Assembly (NCBI GenBank): GCA_963797835.1
Contig: CAWCRN010000015.1
Span: forward strand, 62,001 to 126,000
Direction of reading: 5' to 3'
Source: JBDTSW01 sp963797835
GTDB lineage: Bacteria; Actinomycetota; Thermoleophilia; Solirubrobacterales; 70-9
Length of the DNA stretch: 64,000 nucleotides
A program made the translations under genes and the position numbers. Under the pieces are notes generated by a model that was given only the letters and a program-made list of their open reading frames with translations, was not told the DNA's origin and did not search any database. This document shows, one piece after another, positions 27,555 to 35,011 of the stretch. The first letter of the stretch is position 1; the number at the start of each line of letters is the position of its first letter.

Positions 27555-28273
27555 GTGCTGCGATCGCGCCAAGAGCCGCGCCGCCCCCGCCTCGCGCCGC
27601 CCAGACTGCGGGCGCGAAGCGAGGCCAAGCGCCTGCGCAACCCGCTTCCTGCGCGCGCTGGGAGACGCCGACCAGGCCGCCCTCCGCACCCTCCGCACTC
27701 GCGGGCATCAGCCCCCCCTCGAGGCGGCCATGAAGGCGCTCGGCACCGTCGGTGAGTTCGGGGCCGTCTGGGCCGCCATCGGAGCCGCCGGCGCGCTCGC
27801 CGATCCGCCGCGCCGGCGCCGCTGGGCCATCGCCGCCGCGGTCGCGCCCGTCGCGATCAACGTGAACTATCTGGTCAAGCTCGCGATCGGGCGGGAGCGG
27901 CCGCTGATCGAGGGACACCCGCCGCTGGGACGCGGCGCCCAGCAAGCTCTCGTTCCCCTCCGCCCACGCGACGTCCTCGCTTGCGGCCGCCACGGCCCTC
28001 GGCCGAGTCGAGCCCCGCGCGCGCCTGCCCCTGTTCGCGCTCGCCGCGGCGATCTGCGTGAGCCGGCCTTACCTGGGCATGCACTACCCGTCCGACGTCC
28101 TGGCCGGCGCCGCACTCGGGCTGGCGCTCGGGTCGCTCGTGCCGGGCCTCGGCGACCGTGGGGCCGAGGAGCGGCTGATCGACCTCGTCAACGAAACGCA
28201 CGCCTCACCGGCGGGCACGAACGGCCGGCCCGAGCCGCTCGCGGCCTCGCCGGGCGAGCGCCCGGCCGCCTGA
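27555..28273 (+). CDS. PAP2-family phosphatase, membrane-bound, frameshifted
   Basis: Type 2 phosphatidic acid phosphatase/undecaprenyl-pyrophosphate phosphatase superfamily, about 238 residues. The three active-site motifs are visible: KLAIGRERP, FPSAHATS and SRPYLGMHYPSD, with hydrophobic segments between them. Shifts near 27642 and 27940 are required to join the N-terminus (RFLRALGDADQAAL) and the last two motifs. Removes phosphate from lipid phosphates on the outer face of the membrane. It closes the kinase-synthase-phosphatase trio; 4 bases after it ychF begins. Confidence 0.83.
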
Positions 28274-28277
28274 CCTC

Positions 28278-29354
28278 GTGAAGATCGGGATCGTCGGCCT
28301 GCCCAACGCCGGCAAGTCCACCCTCTTCAACGCCCTTACCGCCGCCGGGGCGCCCACCGGCGACTACCCGTTCACGACGATCGACCCCAACGTCGCCGTC
28401 GTCCCCGTGCCCGACGACCGGCTGAACCGCGTGGCCGAGACCGTCGGCTCGTCGGCCGTGATCTGCGAGTCGATCGAGTTCCACGACATCGCCGGCCTGG
28501 TCCCCGGGGCGTCGCAGGGGGAGGGCCTCGGCAACAGGTTCCTCGGGGCGATCCGCGAGACCGATGCGATCTGTCACGTCGTTCGCGCCCACGAGGGGGA
28601 GGGCGTGCCTCACCCGGAGGGGCGGATCGACCCCGTCGCGGACGCCGAGCTGGTGGAGATCGAGCTCCTGGCCGCCGACCTCGAGAGCGCCGAGCGACGG
28701 CTGGAGCGCGTGGCGAAGCTGGCGAAGTCGGGCGAGCCCGGCGCGGTGGCGGAGCGCGATTGGCTCGAGTCGGTGGTCGACGCCCTCGGCGCCGGGCGCC
28801 CCGTGCGCGAGGTGCCCGTGCCGGAGGGCGCCGCCGACGCCCCGCGTCAGCTGGCGGCGCTGACGTCGAAGCCCGTCCTCTACGTCGCCAACGTGGACGA
28901 GGGGGCCGATGCGGTGCCGGAGCCGCTCGCCCGTCACGCGAGCGAGGCCGGCGCGCTCGCCGTTGCGATCAGCGCCCGGATCGAGTCGGAGCTGGGCGAG
29001 CTGGACGACGCCGCCGAGGCCGCCGCGATGCGGTCCGAGCTCGGCATCTCCGAGAGCGGGCTGGAGCGCGTTATCCATGGCGCCTGGGAGCTCCTTCACC
29101 TGATCGCCTTCTTCACCGCGGACACCGGGAAGGAGGCGATGGCCAGGGCGCTCGAGGCCGGGTCGACCGCGTACGAGGCCGCCGGCCGGGTCCATACCGA
29201 CATCCAGCAGCGGTTCGTGCGGGCCGAGGTGATCGGCTGGGACGAGCTGGTGGCGGCCGGGGGCTACGCCGCAGCACGCGACCAGGGGCTGATCCGCACC
29301 GAGGGCCGCGACTACGTGGTCCGAGACGGAGAAGTCCTGCATATCAGGCACTAA
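28278..29354 (+). CDS. ychF: redox-regulated ATPase YchF (Obg-related)
   Basis: Universally conserved TRAFAC-class P-loop protein that prefers ATP over GTP and associates with ribosomes. Motifs are G1 GLPNAGKST (residues 6-14), G3 DIAGLVPGASQGEGLGN (about 71-87) and the G4-position YVANVDE replacing NKxD, then the C-terminal TGS domain with FFTADTGKEAMA and HTDIQQRFVRAEVI. The 358-residue length is standard. Intact; GTG start at 28278 directly after the PAP2 stop. Confidence 0.95.
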   Translation: MKIGIVGLPNAGKSTLFNALTAAGAPTGDYPFTTIDPNVAVVPVPDDRLNRVAETVGSSAVICESIEFHDIAGLVPGASQGEGLGNRFLGAIRETDAICHVVRAHEGEGVPHPEGRIDPVADAELVEIELLAADLESAERRLERVAKLAKSGEPGAVAERDWLESVVDALGAGRPVREVPVPEGAADAPRQLAALTSKPVLYVANVDEGADAVPEPLARHASEAGALAVAISARIESELGELDDAAEAAAMRSELGISESGLERVIHGAWELLHLIAFFTADTGKEAMARALEAGSTAYEAAGRVHTDIQQRFVRAEVIGWDELVAAGGYAAARDQGLIRTEGRDYVVRDGEVLHIRH

Positions 29355-29374
29355 CGCGGCTCCCAGGCACGAAT

Positions 29375-29390
29375 CCCGGCGCGCGCCGGG
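29375..29390 (+). terminator. possible hairpin terminator after ychF
   Basis: The perfect palindrome CCCGGCGCGCGCCGGG lies 20 bases after the ychF stop. There is no T-run after it, so its role as a terminator is uncertain. Confidence 0.35.
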
Positions 29391-29419
29391 CCATTACCGG
29401 TGAAACCTTCCGCCGTTCT

Positions 29420-29447
29420 TTGTGTTTTACTTACACATCCTTAATAC
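29420..29447 (+). promoter_or_regulatory. promoter of the riboswitch/M23 peptidase transcript
   Basis: TTGTGT (29420-29425) and TAATAC (29442-29447) are separated by 16 bases in a short A/T-rich island, just before the riboswitch aptamer. Confidence 0.55.
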
Positions 29448-29596
29448 CTGCCGAGCCCCGGACGCACCGCGCCCGGGGACGGGGGAACCAACCGGGGCCG
29501 CAGTGGTCCCTGGGGCGAATCAGGCCAACTGACCTGTAGCGCAGCTCTTTCAGCGCGAGCCCGACAGCTAACCCCGTAGGCCCGAGAAAGAGGAGT
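29448..29596 (+). promoter_or_regulatory. cyclic di-AMP riboswitch (ydaO-yuaA leader)
   Basis: Conserved aptamer blocks appear in the canonical order: GGGGGAACCAACCGGGG (29481-29497), TGGGGCGAATC (29511-29521), and near the 3' end CCCGACAGCTAACCCCGTAGG (starting at about 29560). The leader ends with AGAAAGAGGAG shortly before the GTG at 29604, so the expression platform may act on ribosome access or termination in between. In Actinobacteria this aptamer typically precedes cell-wall hydrolase genes; the gene behind it is an M23 peptidase, as expected. High c-di-AMP would switch expression off in the known cases. Confidence 0.88.
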
Positions 29597-29603
29597 TCCA
29601 GTC

Positions 29604-30617
29604 GTGACACCCCCCGATATCGCCGCGGACGGCAAGCGTCCCAGGCGCCTCCCCCTGCTGATCGGCTCCGCCGTCGCCACCGCCTGCCTCAGCGCGGGCG
29701 TCGCGTCCGCGCAGACGGTCGAGCCAACCGAGGCAGAGACCGTCCCGGAGGCGGTCGGCGGCGAGATCCCGGCGGATGCCGAAGAGCCGACCACGGACGC
29801 CGCGACGACGGAGGAGACCGATGCCGACGCCGCGGCCACCGACCCTGCGGCGGCCGAGGGTGCCGAAGCCACGGATGAGAAGCGCAAGGGCAACCGGCTG
29901 CGCCTCCGCAAGGAGGACGTCAGCCCCAATCGGGTGTTCTGGGCCGGCAGGCGCCACGCCAGGTTCAGGTTCGAGTTCACCGGGGCCCGCATCGCCGACC
30001 TGAACATCGAGCTCATGAAGAAGAAGGCCGGCGAGGACGAGATGATCCGCCGCTACAAGCGGCGCAACCTCGAGGGGGGCAAGACCTACACGCAGACCTG
30101 GAACGGGCGGCGCTCGAACGGCGATCACGTTCGCAGGGCTACCCTCTACTTCGTCGTCGCCGAGTCCCCGGGCCAGAGGCTCAAGCGTGGGGACGCCAAC
30201 GGCGACCGCCAGTTCAAGGTGTTCCCGGCGATCTTCCCCGTCCAGGCCAGGCACGACTACTGGGACGGCTTCGGCGCCGGACGCGGCCACCAGGGCCAGG
30301 ACGTCGGCGCCAAGTGCGGCGCGCCGCTCGTCGCCGCCGAGCCCGGCAAGGTCTCGATCAAGGGCTACGACGGCGGTGGCTACGGCTACTACGTCGTGGT
30401 CGAGGTCAAGGACTCAAACCGCGACGAGGTGTACGGGCACCTCAAGCGCAAGGCGCGGGTGGCTCAGGGCTCGAGGGTGAGCACCGGCGAGAAGATCGGG
30501 CAGGTCGGCGACACCGGCAACGCCACGGGCTGCCACCTGCATTTCGAGTACCGGCCGAACGGCAACCCCTCGCCGGCGGTCACCAAGATGCTGAAGCGCT
30601 GGGACAAGTACTCGTAG
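29604..30617 (+). CDS. secreted M23 family peptidase (LytM-type peptidoglycan hydrolase)
   Basis: A 337-residue exported endopeptidase predicted to cut peptidoglycan cross-links. Signal peptide of about 36 residues (IGSAVATACLSAGVASA), then an acidic Ala/Glu/Thr-rich linker (about residues 38-90), a beta-rich domain (about 95-200) and the C-terminal M23 domain. Zinc ligands are in GHQGQDVGAKC and HLHFEYRP. Intact. Control by the upstream c-di-AMP riboswitch links cell-wall turnover to the second messenger. The GTG start is set by AAAGAGGAG about 10 bases before it. Confidence 0.92.
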   Translation: MTPPDIAADGKRPRRLPLLIGSAVATACLSAGVASAQTVEPTEAETVPEAVGGEIPADAEEPTTDAATTEETDADAAATDPAAAEGAEATDEKRKGNRLRLRKEDVSPNRVFWAGRRHARFRFEFTGARIADLNIELMKKKAGEDEMIRRYKRRNLEGGKTYTQTWNGRRSNGDHVRRATLYFVVAESPGQRLKRGDANGDRQFKVFPAIFPVQARHDYWDGFGAGRGHQGQDVGAKCGAPLVAAEPGKVSIKGYDGGGYGYYVVVEVKDSNRDEVYGHLKRKARVAQGSRVSTGEKIGQVGDTGNATGCHLHFEYRPNGNPSPAVTKMLKRWDKYS

Positions 30618-30640
30618 TGCCCGCTCGGGCGACCCTCAGG

Positions 30641-30646
30641 TAGGGT
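30641..30646 (+). promoter_or_regulatory. -10 hexamer TAGGGT of the lipocalin-like gene
   Basis: TAGGGT ends 7 bases before the GTG at 30654; leaderless start predicted. Confidence 0.5.
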
Positions 30647-30653
30647 CGCGCCG

Positions 30654-31643
30654 GTGAGGACGAAGGCCCGCTTCCCCGGCCTCGACTCGGGCGCCGGGCA
30701 TTACGAGAGCTTCTACATCAAGGCCGCGCACCCCTCCGGCGGGCGCGGCGTCTGGATCCGCCACACGGTGCACAAGCGCCCGGGGGAAGAGCCGACCGCC
30801 TCGATCTGGCTCACGGTCTTCGACGCCGACGCGCCCGGGCCGAAGGCGGCCAAGGCCACCTACGACGCGACGGAGCTCGCGGCGCCGCCCGACGCCTACA
30901 TCAGGGTGGCCGGCGCGACCCTGGCGCCGGGCCATGCGACCGGCTCGCTCTCGGCCCCGGCCCTCGAGGCCAGCTGGGACCTGACCTTCGACGACCCGGG
31001 CGAGGCCTTCCACCACCTGCCGTACGAGCGCCTCTACCGCGCACCGCTCCCGAAGACGAAGTTCCTCAGTCCCTACCCCAGCGCGCACTTCAGCGGCACG
31101 GTGGACGTCGGCGACCACACGATCACGCTGGAGCGCTGGCCCGGGATGATCGGGCACAACTGGGGCGCCGAGCACGCCGAGCGCTGGGTCTGGATCCAGG
31201 GGGGCGAGCTCGACGGGCAGCCCGAGAGCTGCTTCGACATGGCGGTCGGCCGGATCAAGATCGGCCCGCTCACGACCCCGTGGGTCGGCAACGGGGTGCT
31301 GCGCCTCGACGGCGTTGAGCATCGGCTGGGCGGCTTCGACCGGGTCTTCAGCCTCAAGGTCGACGACGAGCCGACGGCGTGCCGGTTCGAGATCGCGGGC
31401 AAGGACATCAAGGTCCGGGGGCGCGTCTCCTCCGAACCGCGCAACTTCGTCGCATGGGTCTATGCCGACCCGGACGGACCCGAGCACAACACCCTGAACT
31501 GCTCGATCTCCGACCTCGAGCTGGAGGTACTGGGGAAGGGCGGCGACCCCAAGCGGCTCGAGGTGACTGGGGCCGCGGCGTATGAGATAGGCATGCGGGA
31601 CACCGACCACGGGATACCGTTGCAGCCCTACCCGGACGGGTAG
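30654..31643 (+). CDS. lipocalin-like/carotenoid hydratase-related protein (AttH/CrtC-like fold)
   Basis: A 329-residue beta-rich protein, intact. The signature GMIGHNWGAEHAERWVWIQG near the middle and the early SGAGHYESFYIKAAHP and ASIWLTVFD resemble the AttH/CrtC and tocopherol cyclase-like double-lipocalin family, which bind hydrophobic ligands. No signal peptide is apparent. The exact activity (hydratase, cyclase or binding) cannot be told. It precedes the aldehyde dehydrogenase by 15 bases and is probably co-transcribed. Confidence 0.7.
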   Translation: MRTKARFPGLDSGAGHYESFYIKAAHPSGGRGVWIRHTVHKRPGEEPTASIWLTVFDADAPGPKAAKATYDATELAAPPDAYIRVAGATLAPGHATGSLSAPALEASWDLTFDDPGEAFHHLPYERLYRAPLPKTKFLSPYPSAHFSGTVDVGDHTITLERWPGMIGHNWGAEHAERWVWIQGGELDGQPESCFDMAVGRIKIGPLTTPWVGNGVLRLDGVEHRLGGFDRVFSLKVDDEPTACRFEIAGKDIKVRGRVSSEPRNFVAWVYADPDGPEHNTLNCSISDLELEVLGKGGDPKRLEVTGAAAYEIGMRDTDHGIPLQPYPDG

Positions 31644-31658
31644 AGGGAGAGGAGGCCC

Positions 31659-33125
31659 ATGAGCACCGCCACGGAAGAGCAGCGCGTAATCGAGGAGGCC
31701 CCGCGGCAGCTCCTGATCGGCGGCGAGTGGCGCGACGCCGGCGGTGGCGGCACCCTGGAGGTCGAGGACCCGGCAACCGGCGAGGCGCTGTGCGAGATCG
31801 CCGACGCCACGCCCGACGACGCCAAGGCCGCGCTCGACGCCGCGGTGGCGGCGCAGGGCGAGTGGGGGGCAAGCCAGCCCAACGAGCGGAGCGAGATCCT
31901 CCACCGAGCGTTCGAGGCGCTGAACGAGCGCGCCGACGACCTGGGCCTGCTTATGACCCTGGAGATGGGCAAGGCCGTCGCCGAGTCGAGGGCGGAGATC
32001 GCGTACTCGGCCGAATTCTTCCGCTGGTTCTCGGGCGAGGCCCTGCGCCTGGACGGCTACTACAAGCCTGCCGGGAACGCCGCCAGCCGGGTGCTGGTGA
32101 TGCGTCAGCCTGTCGGCCCCTGCTACTTCATCACCCCCTGGAACTTCCCCACGGCCATGGGCACCCGCAAGATCGGCCCGGCCATCGCCGCCGGCTGCAC
32201 GATGGTGATCAAGCCCGCGAGGAACACGCCGCTCTCGATGCTGGCGCTCGCCGAGCTCCTCGAGGAGTGCGGGCTGCCGCCCGGGGTCCTCAACGTGATC
32301 ACGAGCTCTTCGTCGGGCGGCGTTTCCGCGCCGATCATCGGCGACCCGCGCCTGCGAAAGCTCTCGTTCACCGGCTCGACGGAGGTCGGCAGGAAGCTGA
32401 TCGCCCAGGCCGCCGAGAACGTCCTCAACGTCTCGATGGAGCTGGGCGGCAACGCCCCGTTCCTGATCTTCGACGACGCGAACCTGGACGAGGCGGTCGA
32501 GGGGGCCATGATCGCCAAGATGCGCAACATCGGCGAGGCCTGCACCTCGGCCAACCGCTTCCACGTCGCCGAGCCGGTCGCCGGCGAGTTCGCGCAGAAG
32601 CTGGCCGAGCGGATGGGCGCACTGAAGCTGGGCCGCGGCACCGAGGAGGGCGTCGACGTCGGCCCGCTCATCGACGCCGACCAGCAGGGGAAGGTGAACG
32701 AGCTCGTCGAGGACGCGGCCGCCAAGGGCGCCAAGGTCCTGGTCGGCGGCAGCGAGGTCGACGGCGCCGGCTACTTCTTCGAGCCCACGGTGCTGGCCGA
32801 CGTCACGCCCGACGCGAGGCTGTTACGCGAGGAGATCTTCGGGCCCGTGGCCCCGGTCACCGGGTTCGACTCCGAGGAGGCGGCTATCGCCGCCGCCAAC
32901 GACACGGAGTACGGCCTGGTCGCCTACGTCTACACCCGCGACATCAAGCGCGCCATTCGCGTCTGCGAGGCGCTCGACACCGGGATGATCGGCCTCAACC
33001 AGGGCATGGTCTCGAACGCCGGAGCGCCCTTCGGTGGCGTCAAGCAGTCGGGCATCGGCCGCGAGGGCGGCAACGAGGGCGTCCACGAGTACCTCGAGAC
33101 GAAGTACGTGGCGATCAACGTCTAG
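31659..33125 (+). CDS. aldehyde dehydrogenase, succinate-semialdehyde dehydrogenase family
   Basis: A 488-residue intact enzyme close to GabD. Motifs are ITPWNFPTAM (about residue 150), FTGSTEVGRKL (about 230), the general base in MELGGNAPFLIF (about 262) and the nucleophile cysteine in IGEACTSANRF (about 296), then EEIFGPVAPV and GVKQSGIGREGG near the end. ATG preceded by GGGAGAGGAGG. Distinct from the other aldehyde dehydrogenase (9719-11287) in length and C-terminus. A palindromic repeat follows its stop by 6 bases. Confidence 0.9.
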   Translation: MSTATEEQRVIEEAPRQLLIGGEWRDAGGGGTLEVEDPATGEALCEIADATPDDAKAALDAAVAAQGEWGASQPNERSEILHRAFEALNERADDLGLLMTLEMGKAVAESRAEIAYSAEFFRWFSGEALRLDGYYKPAGNAASRVLVMRQPVGPCYFITPWNFPTAMGTRKIGPAIAAGCTMVIKPARNTPLSMLALAELLEECGLPPGVLNVITSSSSGGVSAPIIGDPRLRKLSFTGSTEVGRKLIAQAAENVLNVSMELGGNAPFLIFDDANLDEAVEGAMIAKMRNIGEACTSANRFHVAEPVAGEFAQKLAERMGALKLGRGTEEGVDVGPLIDADQQGKVNELVEDAAAKGAKVLVGGSEVDGAGYFFEPTVLADVTPDARLLREEIFGPVAPVTGFDSEEAAIAAANDTEYGLVAYVYTRDIKRAIRVCEALDTGMIGLNQGMVSNAGAPFGGVKQSGIGREGGNEGVHEYLETKYVAINV

Positions 33126-33131
33126 CGCCAT

Positions 33132-33176
33132 GCGTTGTCGGAAAACTCCCACCAGGTGGGACAAACCCGACAACGC
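33132..33176. repeat. 45-bp dispersed palindrome, family A copy 1
   Basis: Outer arms GCGTTGTCGG/CCGACAACGC (10 bp), unpaired AAAAC and CAAAC, inner arms TCCCACC/GGTGGGA with a single A at the tip. Its reverse complement matches 46400-46444 at 43 of 45 positions. It sits right after the stop of the aldehyde dehydrogenase. Confidence 0.8.
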
Positions 33177-33212
33177 TTCCCCGCCGCCAGCGCATCGGCT
33201 CCCTCAGTGCCT

Positions 33213-33650
33213 TCACCGGGGCGCCAGCGAGGCGCCCGGGCGGTAGCCCGGGAACAGCTCTCGCAGGAGTGGCGTCCAGACGTCGAAGCGCTCGATCTCG
33301 CAGCCGTTCTCGCGGGTCAGCTGGGCATCCACGGGCTGCCCGTCGAGCGTGCCTGTGACCGCCACGGTGTCCGGACCGCCGTAGATCTCGGTGCACGCGG
33401 TGTTCGCCGGCACCGGCGCCAGGTCCTCGGGGGAGAGCGGCGTGACCAGCTCGCAGCGCGGATCGTCGCCCGGGCACTCGATCATGGCCGTCTCCGGCTT
33501 CTCCTGACCCGGCCCGTCCGGGTCGAGGGTGAGCTCGAGGAAGGTGCCCTCGTCGGCGGGGGCGGCCGCTGTGTCGTCATTGTCGTCGCCGCAGCCCGCA
33601 AGGAGCGTCACGCCGCCCAGGACCGCCGCGAGAGCGAGCGGTGGTCTCAG
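33213..33650 (-). CDS. lipoprotein with a subtilisin-inhibitor-like (SSI) domain
   Basis: Short N-terminal signal with lipobox LLAGCG, then the Asp-rich linker DDNDDTAAAPADEG, then a domain with CPGDDPRCEL, TACTEIYGGPDTVAVTG and NGCEIERFDVW. The cysteine pattern and the CTxIYGGP motif are those of Streptomyces subtilisin inhibitors, which block serine proteases. No ATG, GTG or TTG opens the signal peptide; a CTG at 33650 overlaps the upstream stop (CTGA), parallel to other couplings here, but the start remains uncertain. A surface-attached SSI-type protein is unusual. Confidence 0.72.
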   Translation of the reverse strand: MRPPLALAAVLGGVTLLAGCGDDNDDTAAAPADEGTFLELTLDPDGPGQEKPETAMIECPGDDPRCELVTPLSPEDLAPVPANTACTEIYGGPDTVAVTGTLDGQPVDAQLTRENGCEIERFDVWTPLLRELFPGYRPGASLAPR

Positions 33651-34462
33651 ACAGGCCCCAGGCCGGGGCTCGTGATCGCGAAGATCGTGAACCTGCCGGC
33701 GGCGGCCAGCGACGCTCCGAACACCGCGATCGCCTCCGAGTTCCCGTTCTCGGCAAGGTACATGCGGAAGTCCCCTCCGCCATCGGTCTGGGCACCGTTC
33801 ACGTCGATCGTCCGGCAGGCGCCGGCCTGGGGCAGGGTCGTGCGCGACCGCGTCTCGGCGGTGCTGGCGTTGGCGCCCCCGATGTAGACGATGTCGAGCT
33901 GGACGAGGTTGACGCCGAAGACGTTGCAGATCCGGATCGAGCCGGCGTCGCCGGCGTCGGTGCTGCGCAGCTCGTAGGAACCGAGGTTCATGAAGGTGTC
34001 GGGGTCGCTTGCCGAGTAGGGATCGTCGGTCAGAAGGATCTCCGAGCGCAGCCAGCAGCACTCCGCATCGCCCTGGCCCTCGACGACCCCCAGCGTGGAC
34101 TCGTCGACGTCGTCTCCGGTGAGCGTGTCGTCCTCGACTTCGAAGCTCTGGATGCCGTCGTTCGGGATCCCGAAGGCCCCGCCCTGCTCGGCGATGTCGG
34201 CGTTGAACGCGGCGGGGTCCAGCTCGCTGAACCCGACCGCGTCGGGGCCGACGTCGGCCGCGCCCAGCGACTCGTCCACCACCTCCGCGCCGGTCACGGA
34301 ATCGGGTGCCAGATCCGAGTTCCGGACCTCGTCGTTGACTATGTGCTTGGACCGGACGCTGTTGTTCTGAATCGCCCAGGCCGTACCCATCGTCAGGGTC
34401 AGGAAGAGCGCCACGTATCCGACAACGTTGTCTCGGAGATGGGCGCCAACCCGGGAGCTCAT
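33647..34462 (-). CDS. surface protein with N-terminal anchor and degenerate short repeats
   Basis: A 271-residue protein. The N-terminus RDNVVGYVALFLTLTMGTAWA is one hydrophobic anchor or uncleaved signal, followed by short repeat-like strings (NNSVRSKHIVNDEVRNSDL, DSVTGAEVVDESLG and GDDVDESTLG) that look like a beta-solenoid or pentapeptide-like stalk. The C-terminal 140 residues are a globular extracytoplasmic domain with three or four Cys. Proteins with this N-terminal layout are common in Solirubrobacterales genomes; function unknown. It lies upstream of the SSI-like lipoprotein gene with overlapping ends. Confidence 0.72.
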   Translation of the reverse strand: MSSRVGAHLRDNVVGYVALFLTLTMGTAWAIQNNSVRSKHIVNDEVRNSDLAPDSVTGAEVVDESLGAADVGPDAVGFSELDPAAFNADIAEQGGAFGIPNDGIQSFEVEDDTLTGDDVDESTLGVVEGQGDAECCWLRSEILLTDDPYSASDPDTFMNLGSYELRSTDAGDAGSIRICNVFGVNLVQLDIVYIGGANASTAETRSRTTLPQAGACRTIDVNGAQTDGGGDFRMYLAENGNSEAIAVFGASLAAAGRFTIFAITSPGLGPV

Positions 34463-34472
34463 GGCAATGCGA

Positions 34473-35000
34473 TCAGCGGCCCATCAGCGTGCTCAGGAGG
34501 CCGGGCTGCTCGTGGCGCTTCTGGAGGTAGCACTGGTGGTACTCCTCGGCGCGCCAGAAGCCGGTGGCCGGCTCGACCGTGGTCATGATCGGCTTCTTGA
34601 ACCTCTCGCTGGCGTTCTCCAGCGACCGCTTGGCGATCTCCTCCTGCTCGGGCGAGTGGGTGAAGATCACGGTCCGGTACTGGTCGCCGACGTCCGGGCC
34701 CTGGCGGTTGAGCTGGGTCGGGTCGTGGAGCGCCCAGAACTTCTCGACCAGCTCCTCGTAGGAGACCTGGTCGGGATCGAAGGTGACCTGCGTCACCTCG
34801 GCGTGGCCGGTGTTGCCGGCGCAGACCTGCTCGTAGGTGGGGTTCTCGGTGTGGCCGCCCTCGTAGCCGACGGCGGTCTCGATCACGCCCGGGGTCTTGC
34901 GGTACGCGTCCTCGACCTGCCAGAAGCAGCCGGCGCCGAAGGTTGCCTTCTCGGTCTTCTCGGTCTTCGTTTCGTTCATATGAGTTGGTCGCGTGACCAC
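34473..35000 (-). CDS. msrA: peptide-methionine (S)-S-oxide reductase
   Basis: Reduces methionine-S-sulfoxide in proteins with thioredoxin. The catalytic cysteine is in FGAGCFWQVEDAYRKTPGV; YEGGHTENPTYEQVC, GHAEVTQVTFDP and LHDPTQLNRQGPDVG follow in the standard order. The 175-residue length is usual. GTG at 35000 follows TAACAT by 5 bases (leaderless); an internal ATG at 34979 (MNETKTEK) is the alternative. Intact. Confidence 0.95.
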   Translation of the reverse strand: MVTRPTHMNETKTEKTEKATFGAGCFWQVEDAYRKTPGVIETAVGYEGGHTENPTYEQVCAGNTGHAEVTQVTFDPDQVSYEELVEKFWALHDPTQLNRQGPDVGDQYRTVIFTHSPEQEEIAKRSLENASERFKKPIMTTVEPATGFWRAEEYHQCYLQKRHEQPGLLSTLMGR

Positions 35001-35005
35001 GCCTG

Positions 35006-35011
35006 ATGTTA
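35006..35011 (-). promoter_or_regulatory. -10 hexamer TAACAT of msrA
   Basis: On the minus strand TAACAT ends 5 bases before the GTG at 35000, which decides in favour of this start over the ATG at 34979. Confidence 0.5.
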
